Source: Brucella haematophila
GTDB taxonomy: Bacteria; Pseudomonadota; Alphaproteobacteria; Rhizobiales; Rhizobiaceae
NCBI RefSeq assembly: GCF_005938105.1
Contig: NZ_VCPE01000009.1
Location: 1-64,000, forward strand
DNA: 64,000 bases
Reading direction: 5' to 3'
Below are positions 17,882-26,080 of this stretch, in pieces. The notes under the pieces were generated by a model that worked only from the letters and a program-made list of their open reading frames with translations, was not told where the DNA came from and ran no database searches. A program made the translations under genes and the position numbers. Positions within the stretch are counted from its first letter, which is position 1; every line of letters begins with the position of its first letter.

Positions 17882-18851
17882 TCTGGGGGCGCGGCTCCTT
17901 AAATTCTTCTTCAACTCGGCCTCGGCACTGGCCATCGTTGCCGGTGACTTTGTCGTGCGCAATCCGGTTCTGACTGGTGGGGCGACGGCTTTTCTCGTGG
18001 TGATGAGTTTCGTTTCCGCAAATGCGCTCTGGTATCAGCCAGAGGCGCACAATGCCGTTTTCTTCCGCACAAGACCTGATTTCGTTTTCAAGCCGACGCC
18101 GCGCGCGGTTCTGCCCGGCAGCGCTGCCGCCAGTCAGCCGGAAGCAAAGCCCGTCGAAACGGCAACGGTCGAACCGCAGCCTGCCGGCAATACGACCGCG
18201 CAAGGCGTGAACGATGCCGACCTGTCGGCAGATCGCATGCATGTCACTGCAACAGACGACATGCTGCCCGCACTTGCGCCGAATGCCGATCTGGAGATCG
18301 CCCGCCTGCAGCAGCGTCTTTCCATGCTGGGCGTCTATAAAGGTCCTGTCGATGGCTTTACCGGCCCGCAGACCCGCGAGGCTGTGGATCGCTGGCGCGC
18401 TTTGCAGCAGAAGCTCGGCGTGCAGCAGGCCAGTGTTCCAGCACAGGTCGAAAGCCCGGCGCCTGCGCAACAGGATGATGTCGCCAAGGCTATCGAAGTG
18501 GTGGCTGTGCCGACGCCGCGTCCGCAATTATCTGCGCAACCGGCTGTGTTGAAAAACGAGACGCCTGCAAAGACGAAGCCTGATCTTGCCGCCTATCAAA
18601 AGCCGGTTCAGAAGAAGGAACCGGCTGGCGCACCGGCAGGCCCGGCAGAAAAAGTCTCATCGCAGGATATCATCCGCGTGCAGGCCGGGTTGAAGGCTTT
18701 CGGCAATGATATGGTGCCGGTCAATGGTCAGCCGGGCAAGGCGACGGAATCCGCGATTCGTGAGTTCCAGAAACTGTTCGGCATGCGTCAGACCGGCGAA
18801 ATCGATTCCACGCTCATCGCCAAGATGCGTGAAATCGGGCTCATCAGCTAG
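17796..18851 (+). CDS. Peptidoglycan-binding domain membrane protein
   Basis: The 351-residue protein starts with a very basic cytoplasmic tail (1-35), one membrane segment (about 50-70) and a long Pro/Ala-rich periplasmic linker. It carries two PG_binding_1 domains: one around 165-200 (LQQRLSMLGVYKGPVDGFTGPQTREAV) and one at the C-terminus (about 285-345). GGGAGAAAGG precedes the ATG, so the start inside the kinase gene is well supported. The overlap and shared strand suggest co-expression with the kinase. It is probably anchored in the inner membrane and touches the cell wall. Confidence 0.82.
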   Translation: MTGRTTKTGSRTQSGSQSRSTRRPAKQRSLGARLLKFFFNSASALAIVAGDFVVRNPVLTGGATAFLVVMSFVSANALWYQPEAHNAVFFRTRPDFVFKPTPRAVLPGSAAASQPEAKPVETATVEPQPAGNTTAQGVNDADLSADRMHVTATDDMLPALAPNADLEIARLQQRLSMLGVYKGPVDGFTGPQTREAVDRWRALQQKLGVQQASVPAQVESPAPAQQDDVAKAIEVVAVPTPRPQLSAQPAVLKNETPAKTKPDLAAYQKPVQKKEPAGAPAGPAEKVSSQDIIRVQAGLKAFGNDMVPVNGQPGKATESAIREFQKLFGMRQTGEIDSTLIAKMREIGLIS

Positions 18852-18852
18852 A

Positions 18853-18911
18853 AGCATTTCCAGCAAAAGTGCGAAGCGGTTTTGCGTCGGATAATGCGTA
18901 AGAAAAAAGTA
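18853..18911 (+). repeat. Short dispersed repeat, family 2
   Basis: This stretch is almost identical to 59816-59871: AGCATTTCCAGCAAAAGTGC continues through GCGGTTTTGCGTCGGATAATGCG. A diverged copy lies in reverse at 41488-41538. It follows the stop codon of the peptidoglycan-binding gene and reaches the start of the DUF1491 gene. It could work as a bidirectional terminator or RNA-processing site. Confidence 0.7.
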
Positions 18912-18922
18912 TTTACGCGACC

Positions 18923-19279
18923 ATGCGACTGACATCGGATTTCTGGGTTTCAGCATTGATCCGCCGGGTGCAGGGTGAGGGCGGCTTTGCCTATCTTGCC
19001 CGCCGCGGATCGACGGAAGCGGGCGCGATCTTCATCAAGGTCAGCTCGCGTTTCGGCACGTGCGATCTCTATTCGCCTGCGCCGCAGACGTCCTATGAGG
19101 AAGACAATGATGGCGAGCGCAAGTTCTTGCGCATTCTGCACGATGCCGATGACATGACAGCTGGTGACAGGATGCAGCGGGAAATCCGCTTTGATCCTGA
19201 CCTGTGGCTGGTCGAACTGGAAGATGTGGCTGATGCGTCTCTGTTCTTCGCCATCGCGCAGGACGGCGAGACTTTCTAA
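18923..19279 (+). CDS. DUF1491 family protein
   Basis: This 118-residue soluble protein matches the alphaproteobacterial DUF1491 family, recognisable from its N-terminus (SDFWVSALIRRVQGEGGFA) and the DPDLWLVELED motif near the C-terminus. The family is small and widespread in Rhizobiales; its function is unknown. The gene begins a few bases after a dispersed repeat and ends 2 nt from the convergent DUF2336 gene. Confidence 0.8.
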   Translation: MRLTSDFWVSALIRRVQGEGGFAYLARRGSTEAGAIFIKVSSRFGTCDLYSPAPQTSYEEDNDGERKFLRILHDADDMTAGDRMQREIRFDPDLWLVELEDVADASLFFAIAQDGETF

Positions 19280-19281
19280 CT

Positions 19282-20316
19282 TTACTTGACGATCCTGTTA
19301 TCCGCAGCCGGTGCATCGCTATTGGCGGCATCCGCCAGCGGTTCGTCATCATCGGCCATTTCGCGCAGTTTGCTGCGCAGCATGGCCGACATGTCTTCGG
19401 CTTTCCAGCGGCGCACGAGCGCCATGGCTTTTTCCCGATCGATGGACCGGTAGATATGCACAAACTCGCGCAGGCCGTCGCGGTCTGTGTCAATGGTGCC
19501 AAGAACGGCGGTCATCACCAGAAAGCATTCGGCGGCTGGAAGGCCAAGCGCCTTCAGCGCGATAGGCAGGTGTGATTCCGGCCATTTTCCGATAACGGCA
19601 TCGGCGCGCTCAAACGACAGATCAAGCGCATCGGCAAGCGCGTTGCGGAAAAACTGGCTGTCGATCAAAAGCGAGGTTTCGATCAGCCGGTCGGAACCGA
19701 GCAGCGTTCCCGCATTGAAGAATGGCTGTTGCAGCGCACGCGCCAGACGTTCCGAACTGCCGCCGCTCATCAAAGGCGCTTTGGCTGCCGACAGATCGGG
19801 TATTTGCGGCTTTTCAAGCGGCTCGGCTTCGATGTTCGCGAGGTTGTCTTGCAGCGTCAGTGTGCGGTCGATCACCGGATCGGCAAAGCTGCGCAGCACA
19901 CCTTGCAGCAGAATATCGCCGGACTGGCGACGGGCAATGGCGCGGGCATGGGCAAGCCCATGTTGGCCGATGAGATCGATCAGGTCGCCCGGACGCAGCA
20001 ACGGCGAGCGCAAGAGAATGGGGGCGGAGATTTCCACCGGCTCGGCGGCAAGTGCCAGCACGACGCGGCGCGGCGCTTCTTCCAGCTGGGCGAGGGCATT
20101 GGCCGCGTGACGTTTGCCGCGCGTGGTCGCGCATTGCAGTAGCGGCATCACCAGATCTTCGAGCTGCTGCATGTCCTGACGACCGGGGCGCGTGATACCG
20201 GCAAACGCAGAAATAGCGGCCGCCAAAAGGTCGTCCGCCTTGCTCCCCGCTTTTGAATTCGACGGGCTCCGGTTGCCTGAAATTTCCTCCAGGGCGCGGA
20301 ACTGATCATTTGTCAC
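19282..20316 (-). CDS. DUF2336 domain protein
   Basis: An all-helical soluble protein of about 344 residues with DUF2336-type repeats across most of its length (for example LLRSPLLRPGDLIDLI). I prefer the GTG at 20316 because GGAG lies 8 nt upstream; ATG codons at 20337 and 20376 are possible longer starts. The protein has no signal peptide or catalytic motif that I can see. The family is common in alphaproteobacteria and is uncharacterised to my knowledge. Confidence 0.72.
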   Translation of the reverse strand: MTNDQFRALEEISGNRSPSNSKAGSKADDLLAAAISAFAGITRPGRQDMQQLEDLVMPLLQCATTRGKRHAANALAQLEEAPRRVVLALAAEPVEISAPILLRSPLLRPGDLIDLIGQHGLAHARAIARRQSGDILLQGVLRSFADPVIDRTLTLQDNLANIEAEPLEKPQIPDLSAAKAPLMSGGSSERLARALQQPFFNAGTLLGSDRLIETSLLIDSQFFRNALADALDLSFERADAVIGKWPESHLPIALKALGLPAAECFLVMTAVLGTIDTDRDGLREFVHIYRSIDREKAMALVRRWKAEDMSAMLRSKLREMADDDEPLADAANSDAPAADNRIVK

Positions 20317-20450
20317 GCAGAATACTCCGGTAGGCATACACTCGCTGCCATCAAAGGTCCCCGCAATGGCCAGCACACCGGATAATAGGCACGAAGCCTT
20401 AGCAACTCATTAACCGTGCCGTAGAAGATTTGGGATCGCCGGAGGCGTGT

Positions 20451-21002
20451 TCAGTTGCCCTCGAAGGGCGTGCACTGGGCATCGTCGAAGAAGCGTTGCA
20501 CTTCTGCCTTCCAGGTCGCATCCGGCATGAAGACACGCAGAACAGCGGCACCCTCGCCAATATTCTGCTCGACCGCCAGAGACTGCGCATCGATCTGCGA
20601 ACCGTCCGCCTTGAGGCTCGCCATGCCGACAGGGTCAGCGATGATGAGATCAAGCTTGCGCTCATTGGAGACGTTATCGTTGATGCTGTAGAGATTGTCG
20701 CCATTCGGCGCATAAATCGACAAGGACCAGTAGGGTACAATGCCGGTGGTGGTCATATGAACCGGACCGTCGGCGAGATCGAAGCGGCAGGTGGCTTCCT
20801 TGACCAACGGGTCCCGATCGCTGACCGGGCCTTTCTTTTCATCAAGCGCGAAAAAGCGATAGGGTGTCGTCGCATTTTCGATGCGCGCCCAGGCATTCGT
20901 ATCCGAGTAAACCGGAACGAGGAACAGCACGCAGATGTGGACGATGGCCGCGCCGACGAGACCAAGCAGGATGAGGCGGAGGAAACTACCCATGATTGTC
21001 AT
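20451..21002 (-). CDS. DUF1254-type membrane-anchored protein
   Basis: The protein has 183 residues with an N-terminal membrane anchor (about 5-28) and a periplasmic domain that resembles the DUF1254 half of DUF1254/DUF1214 proteins (GIVPYWSLSIYAPNGDNLYSI). Its start overlaps the stop of the upstream DUF1214 gene (ATGA), so the two halves that are often fused elsewhere are translated here as a coupled pair. Function unknown. Confidence 0.75.
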   Translation of the reverse strand: MTIMGSFLRLILLGLVGAAIVHICVLFLVPVYSDTNAWARIENATTPYRFFALDEKKGPVSDRDPLVKEATCRFDLADGPVHMTTTGIVPYWSLSIYAPNGDNLYSINDNVSNERKLDLIIADPVGMASLKADGSQIDAQSLAVEQNIGEGAAVLRVFMPDATWKAEVQRFFDDAQCTPFEGN

Positions 21003-21589
21003 CCATGGCAGTCGTCCCCTGTGCGAACAAGGGCAGGCATGACGAGATCGGACAGGCCGGACGAGCTTGCGGCGGGCGTGTCATAGAGTGTCATGACGAG
21101 AACCAGCCCGCCTTGGCCCTCCACCGGCAGCCAGTTGCCTGTGCGGGCATCGGGACCGATGGTGATGGAAACGCTGCCGTCGCTATCATATAGGGCTTCC
21201 TGTGAATGAAGCGCTGCCTGCAGGCCATCACGCGGCTTGATCGGGTTGAGGTTAGGTGTCGCCGGATAGACAGTCCAGAACCGGGCTGGCGGCGTGGCTC
21301 CCGTCAGGCGATAGGTGCAGCCGCGCCGCAAGTCGCGCCCGCTGCTGTCGCGGCGCGCATAGAAAGGCAGGCCTTCGGCTGTGCCAAGCGCCAGATAGGC
21401 CTTGCGGGCGGCGCGAGCGCGGGAATAGGGATCGGCATCGGCAGTTCCATCGTCGGGGAATGCCGTCCATGCGCCGACCTGCAATTCTCCGAAACCGTTG
21501 AAACGGTCGAGGATGAAATGGACGCTGAAAATGCCCCCGCCGAGCGCAAGCGCCAGTACAAAAGCAGCTTTGAGAATGTTTTTAAGCAT
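20999..21589 (-). CDS. DUF1214 domain protein
   Basis: This 196-residue protein has an N-terminal anchor (about 5-27), then a DUF1214-like domain with WTVYPATPNL, SQEALYDSDGSVSITIGPD and the C-terminal NWLPVEGQGGLVLVMTLYD pattern. The ATG at 21589 is preferred because it puts the anchor at the N-terminus; the open frame extends further upstream into a neighbouring gene. It lies 19 nt downstream of the PBP gene on the same strand, so PBP, DUF1214 and DUF1254 are probably one operon. Confidence 0.8.
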   Translation of the reverse strand: MLKNILKAAFVLALALGGGIFSVHFILDRFNGFGELQVGAWTAFPDDGTADADPYSRARAARKAYLALGTAEGLPFYARRDSSGRDLRRGCTYRLTGATPPARFWTVYPATPNLNPIKPRDGLQAALHSQEALYDSDGSVSITIGPDARTGNWLPVEGQGGLVLVMTLYDTPAASSSGLSDLVMPALVRTGDDCHG

Positions 21590-21608
21590 GGGTTGCGCGC
21601 TTATATCC

Positions 21609-23765
21609 TCAAAGTACCGAAATCTTGGTCCGCTCGGCAATCTTTGGCAGAGGCGGTGCGGCCATGAAACGCTCATGCAACTCCTTGAGAACCTTTGTTG
21701 CCATTGGTGAAAGAACCCGTGGCGGCGCGGCCATGGTTTCTTCCGGCTTGGCATTGGCCACCTGTGGCGCCGGGTTTTTCGGTGGCGCGGGGAAGGGTGG
21801 CGTCACGCCGGGGATCGGCTTCAGTTCGACGTTTTGATGCGCATAGGACATCATGCGCTGCCAAGCCATCGCAGGCAGAATACCGCCGGTCATTTCCTTC
21901 ATCGGCGTGAAATTATCGTTGCCGAACCAGACCGCCGCCGTGAAATTGCCGGTGAAGCCGACAAACCATGCATCGCGATAGTTCTGCGTCGTTCCGGTCT
22001 TGCCACCAACACGCGTCATGGGCAGTGCGGCGCGACGGCCCGTGCCGCGTTCCGGCACCTGAACCAGCATCGAATTCATTTCAAAGGCGGCTTTTTCCGA
22101 CAAAGCGCGGTGCGGTTTGGGTGCGTCACGGGTGAAATCCCACAACACGCGACCGTCTGAAGAAACGATCTGCGTGAAGGCATGGCGATTGCCTGCCATG
22201 CCTGCATTTGGAAAGACATTGAAACCGGTGGCCTGATCCATCACCGTCATTTCGGATGTGCCGAGCACCATCGTCTTGTGCGATGAAATCGGCGATTCCA
22301 CACCCATCGCCTTGGTCAGCGCCACGACCGGCGCGGTAGTCAGATAGTCTTTCGCAAGACGCACAGGCACGCTGTTCAGCGAACGCACGAGCGCCGTCGT
22401 CAGATCGACCCGGCCCGCAAAACTGCGGCCATAGTTGCGCGGTGACCAGTTGCCCCAGCTGACCGGCGCATCGGAAACGATGGTGTTGGGCGTCAGGCCC
22501 TTTTCCATCGCGGCTGCATAGACATAGGGCTTGAAGGACGACCCCGCCTGACGCAAAGCCCGGGTGGCACGGTTGAACTGGCTTTCGCCATAATCGCGCC
22601 CGCCGACAAGCGCCCGCACCGAGCCGTCATTGGCGAGAACGACTGTTGCGGCTTCCGCAACATTATATTCCTTGCCGAACTGGCGCAGGTGATATTCGAG
22701 CGATTCCTCCGCCGCCCGCTGGATATTGCTATCCAGTGTGGTGCGAACGATCAGCGTGTGCTGCGGCATGTGCCCCGCAACCCGCTTGACCTCGTCGAAG
22801 GCCCAGTCGAGGAAATAATCGGGGCTTTCATTCTTGGCGCGGTCGATAACGCTTGCCGGATGGCGGCGCGCAACGGCGACCTGACCTTCGCTCAGGAAAC
22901 CGCTTTCAACCATATTGGACAAGACGACATTGGCCCGGGCACGCGCGGCAGGCAGATTGACATGCGGCGCGAATTTGGCAGGCGCCTTGAACAGGCCTGC
23001 CAGCATGGCGGCTTCGGCGAGCGAGACATCCTTGATGTTCTTGCCGAAATAGAATTCGGACGCGGCTGCAATGCCGAATGTGCCGCCGCCCATATAGGCG
23101 CGGTCGAGATAGAGCTGCAGGATTTCCTTCTTGCTCAGATTGCTTTCCAGCCACAGGGCCAGAAAGGCTTCCTTGATCTTGCGTTCGAGCGTTCGTTCGT
23201 TGGAAAGAAACAGGTTCTTTGCAAGCTGCTGGGTGATGGTCGAGCCGCCCTGCACAACGCCATTGGCGCGCATATTCTGGCTGAGCGCGCGGCTCAGGCC
23301 CCAGAAATCGATGCCGTAATGGTCGAAGAAGCGGCGGTCTTCGGTGCCCAGAACCGCCTTGATGACATGATCCGGCAATTCGTCGATGGGAACGGCCTGA
23401 CGGTGCAAAATGCCGCGCTGGCCAATTTCATTGCCGTAGCGGTCGAGGAAAGTGACGGCGTAATCGTCCTGCGCGCGCCAGTCTTTCTTGGTTTCCTCAA
23501 AAGCGGGAAGCGCCAGCATGAGGAGCACCACGGAACCCGCAACGCCGAGCGTGAAACCTTCGTCCAGAACTTCTACGACAAAGCGCCGGAAGCCACGCAC
23601 GCGAAAGCGGCGCGAAAAGATGGTGATGTTTTCCCACCATTCGCCCAGACGGAAATGCAGATTGTACAAGCCTGAATCAATCCAGGCGTCGAGTCCAATC
23701 AGGCGTGAAACCCGGAAGGGTTTCCGCTGCTTCTTTCCGGGATCTTTGTCTGCCGTATGACGCAT
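21609..23765 (-). CDS. Class A penicillin-binding protein (PBP1-type)
   Basis: This bifunctional peptidoglycan synthase of 718 residues has a cytoplasmic basic N-terminus, one membrane segment (about 70-88), a GT51 glycosyltransferase domain (catalytic Glu about 142 in GTEDRRFFDHYGID; QGGSTITQQLAKN) and a transpeptidase domain with SSFK (Ser about 409), SLN and KTGTT motifs. The tail is Pro-rich. ATG 23765 is chosen; a GTG six codons earlier lacks a ribosome binding site. It leads the DUF1214/DUF1254 operon, which suggests an envelope role for those two proteins. Confidence 0.92.
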   Translation of the reverse strand: MRHTADKDPGKKQRKPFRVSRLIGLDAWIDSGLYNLHFRLGEWWENITIFSRRFRVRGFRRFVVEVLDEGFTLGVAGSVVLLMLALPAFEETKKDWRAQDDYAVTFLDRYGNEIGQRGILHRQAVPIDELPDHVIKAVLGTEDRRFFDHYGIDFWGLSRALSQNMRANGVVQGGSTITQQLAKNLFLSNERTLERKIKEAFLALWLESNLSKKEILQLYLDRAYMGGGTFGIAAASEFYFGKNIKDVSLAEAAMLAGLFKAPAKFAPHVNLPAARARANVVLSNMVESGFLSEGQVAVARRHPASVIDRAKNESPDYFLDWAFDEVKRVAGHMPQHTLIVRTTLDSNIQRAAEESLEYHLRQFGKEYNVAEAATVVLANDGSVRALVGGRDYGESQFNRATRALRQAGSSFKPYVYAAAMEKGLTPNTIVSDAPVSWGNWSPRNYGRSFAGRVDLTTALVRSLNSVPVRLAKDYLTTAPVVALTKAMGVESPISSHKTMVLGTSEMTVMDQATGFNVFPNAGMAGNRHAFTQIVSSDGRVLWDFTRDAPKPHRALSEKAAFEMNSMLVQVPERGTGRRAALPMTRVGGKTGTTQNYRDAWFVGFTGNFTAAVWFGNDNFTPMKEMTGGILPAMAWQRMMSYAHQNVELKPIPGVTPPFPAPPKNPAPQVANAKPEETMAAPPRVLSPMATKVLKELHERFMAAPPLPKIAERTKISVL

Positions 23766-24111
23766 AAACTCTGACTTCGGCACTAGAGGATCGGGAAATA
23801 CAATGAACTTGCTCTTATATTATAGCAAACTAATAGGCCACGAGCCTAGTGGGTGGAAGTTGACGTTTGGTTGCCAACCGACAGATGAGCAAAAATTTAA
23901 TGGCAATCGTGAAAGGCCAGCAGAAACATAAAGTTGCCATCTATTTTATATTGACCGTGGGTGCCTTGAGGGTGCCGCACCCGCTCTGGGTACGCTGATT
24001 GCTTAAGTATCAGCTAAAATAATGGAATGAGCCGCAATAACACAAAATAGGAAAATATTCGCTTAATAGGAAAAAAGTCATTGACTGCGTAACGGTGCTT
24101 TGGTAGTCATT
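23766..24111. other. Intergenic region between PBP gene and GTA cluster
   Basis: No gene is supported. The stretch is AT-rich, holds small inverted repeats (TAGGC/GCCTA at 23834-23848), and a CtrA-like box at 24003-24017 (TTAA, 7 bp, CTAA; one mismatch). It should contain the PBP promoter on the minus strand. Confidence 0.45.
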
Positions 24112-24216
24112 AGCTACGGTCGAAGAAGTGTAGCCGCAGTCACTGATTGCGGGAATAACTTGTCGAGCCAAACATGTTCATAACCCCGCAGGCGTTCGCG
24201 CTTCCGGGGTTTTTTA
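24112..24216 (+). ncRNA. Candidate structured small RNA upstream of the GTA cluster
   Basis: Three successive hairpins lie in about 105 nt. The first has arms GCTAC (24113-24117) and GTAGC (24130-24134). The second has CCGCA (24134-24138) and TGCGG (24148-24152). The third is a strong intrinsic terminator at 24182-24216. A TTGACT at 24081-24086 could be a -35 element, though the -10 spaced 17 bp away is poor. No open frame or ribosome binding site is present. It could be a trans-acting sRNA or a leader of the downstream cluster. I do not recognise an Rfam family. Confidence 0.4.
24182..24216 (+). terminator. Intrinsic terminator upstream of the GTA cluster
   Basis: AACCCCG (24182-24188) pairs with CGGGGTT (24205-24211) around an inner GCG-TTCG-CGC stem-loop, followed directly by T6ATT. 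This is the best textbook terminator in the window. No protein-coding gene on this strand ends before it, which implies a non-coding transcript. Confidence 0.75.
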
Positions 24217-24218
24217 TT

Positions 24219-24318
24219 GAGCGCATCCCGAAAAGTGTGAAGCTGTTTTAGGAATAGATGCGCGATAAAACAAAGGATTGGAGCGCCGATCTGATCCAAT
24301 CAGATCGCAACGCGCTCC
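24219..24318 (-). repeat. Bru-RS-like repeat overlapping the GTA small terminase start
   Basis: In minus orientation this copy runs from the palindromic end (GGAGCGCG...GGCGCTCC, 24280-24318) to the conserved CACACTTTTCGGGATGCGCTC end (24219-24238). The open frame of the first GTA gene starts inside it at 24258, so the repeat supplies the start codon and about 20 codons. Confidence 0.75.
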
Positions 24319-24854
24319 AAGCGCAGGTGCCGCAGTTGGACATCACAACAAGACAGGCGCGCAGCGAGGCGCGTATCCGGCTTGCGTATGGTTTGCAGAC
24401 GACCCACGGCATCGACACTGCCGAAATGGCCGAGGTGCTGGGTTATTCGCTGGATAATTATCTGGTGCGGTTGCGCCGGTTGCAGCTGGTCGGGGCATCC
24501 GGCGCGGCGCTCAAACCACAGGCAAATGCCGATCCGGCGCTGGAACGTTTGCAGACAGAATTGAAGCGGTTGCTCGATGCGGAAGAACTGCCGGACAAAA
24601 GCAAGGCTGAAGCCTTGATGGCGCTGGCGAGGGCCGTGAAGACAGTGGGTGAACTCTCTGCCGAAGCAGCCGTCCCGATACGTTCGGAGGAAAATTCCAC
24701 GGTCAGCGTCAACGAGGCGAGGCAGGCTTTGGTTCGAATAGACAGGAGAATTGAGGAACTTGCAAAAAGGCGCGCAAGGGAAATCCTGGGGCGCGGGCTT
24801 GACGCGAATGCAGGTGATGGCGGCGGTGGAGGAGTGGCTTCTCCGGGCGCGTGA
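24258..24854 (+). CDS. GTA small terminase-like protein (g1 position)
   Basis: The protein has 198 residues with a helix-turn-helix-like segment (about 38-75, ARIRLAYGLQTTHGIDTAEMAEVLGYS) and a C-terminal helical region with Ser/Glu-rich charge. Position and size fit the small terminase subunit g1 of RcGTA. The first about 20 residues are encoded by a Bru-RS-like repeat, which also offers AGGA just before the ATG. A start after the repeat (GTG 24327 or TTG 24336) is possible but lacks a clear ribosome binding site. It overlaps the large terminase gene by up to 104 nt. Confidence 0.6.
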   Translation: MRDKTKDWSADLIQSDRNALQAQVPQLDITTRQARSEARIRLAYGLQTTHGIDTAEMAEVLGYSLDNYLVRLRRLQLVGASGAALKPQANADPALERLQTELKRLLDAEELPDKSKAEALMALARAVKTVGELSAEAAVPIRSEENSTVSVNEARQALVRIDRRIEELAKRRAREILGRGLDANAGDGGGGGVASPGA

Positions 24855-26052
24855 CGCGCAATTACCGCCTGCCGATGACTGGCGGGTCTGGCTCATTCTT
24901 GGCGGGCGTGGTTCCGGCAAGACGCGGGCGGGCGCGGAATGGGTTTCCGGCATGGCGCTTGGCCTGCCGCCTTTTGGCCAGAAGCCATGCGGTCATATCG
25001 CGCTGGTTGGTGAAACATTCAACGATGCGCGGGAGGTTATGGTCGATGGGCCATCGGGGATTTTGTCGGTGTCGCGGCTCAGCCGCCCGCGCTACGAGGC
25101 GACACGCCGCCGCCTGATCTGGGACAATGGCGCGACGGCGACGCTGTTCTCTTCGGAAGATCCGGACAGCTTGCGCGGGCCGCAATTTGCCGCCGCATGG
25201 TGTGACGAGCTGGCGAAATGGAAGCATCCGCAGGAAACCTGGGACATGCTGCAATTCGGCCTGCGTCTGGGGACGTCGCCACGGCAGGTAGTCACGACGA
25301 CACCGCGCGCGGTGCCTCTGCTGAAAACGCTGATGGCGGATGACGGTGTTTCGATGACGCATATGCGCACCGATGAAAACGCCGCCAATCTGGCCGATGG
25401 TTTCATCGCGACCATCAACCGTCGCTATGCGGGCACGCGCCTTGGGCGACAGGAACTTGACGGCGAACTGATCGAGGAGCGCCCCGGTGCGCTGTGGTCA
25501 CGCGATCTGATCGAGCGCGGTTTCGAGGAACGCGCACCGCCAATGGTCCGCATTGTTGTCGCGGTCGATCCACCGGCCTCGTCGGGCAAGGCGTCCGATG
25601 CATGCGGCATTGTCGCGGCAGGTATCGATGCGGAGGGGATCGGCCATGTGCTCGTCGATGACAGCATGTCCATGGCCAAACCGCATCAATGGGCACGCAA
25701 GGCCATCGCGCTTTATCACCGTCTGGAGGCCGACACGATTGTCGCCGAGGTTAATCAGGGCGGCGAGATGGTGGCTGCGGTGCTGGCGGCGGAAGATCCT
25801 TCCGTGCCGGTGCTGAAGCGCCACGCAACACGGGGCAAATGGTTGCGGGCCGAACCTGTCGCAGCCCTGTACGAGCAGGGGCGGGTGCGGCATGCCGGTC
25901 GGTTTCAGGCGCTGGAAGACGAGATGTGCGATTTCGCGCCGGAAGGGCTTTCCAGTGGTCGGTCGCCCGATCGTCTCGACGCGATGGTCTGGGCCTTGGG
26001 CGAGTTGATGCTGGGCACGGATTTGAAGCCCCGCATCCGGCGGTTTGGCTAA
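24751..26052 (+). CDS. GTA large terminase (TerL, g2)
   Basis: The DNA-packaging motor subunit, 433 residues. It has a Walker A motif GGRGSGKT (51-58), a Walker B-like AAAWCDELAKW with Asp152-Glu153, the coupling motif VVTTTPRA and a C-terminal RNaseH-like nuclease domain beginning with VAVDPPASSG. The start is uncertain. The TTG at 24751 follows AGGAG closely; ATG 24808 is an alternative with no site. Together with the portal and protease genes it heads a headful-packaging module of the HK97/RcGTA type. Confidence 0.9.
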   Translation: MRNLQKGAQGKSWGAGLTRMQVMAAVEEWLLRARDAQLPPADDWRVWLILGGRGSGKTRAGAEWVSGMALGLPPFGQKPCGHIALVGETFNDAREVMVDGPSGILSVSRLSRPRYEATRRRLIWDNGATATLFSSEDPDSLRGPQFAAAWCDELAKWKHPQETWDMLQFGLRLGTSPRQVVTTTPRAVPLLKTLMADDGVSMTHMRTDENAANLADGFIATINRRYAGTRLGRQELDGELIEERPGALWSRDLIERGFEERAPPMVRIVVAVDPPASSGKASDACGIVAAGIDAEGIGHVLVDDSMSMAKPHQWARKAIALYHRLEADTIVAEVNQGGEMVAAVLAAEDPSVPVLKRHATRGKWLRAEPVAALYEQGRVRHAGRFQALEDEMCDFAPEGLSSGRSPDRLDAMVWALGELMLGTDLKPRIRRFG

Positions 26053-26080
26053 ATTTTAGAAAAATTGGAGAGGCCGCTTT

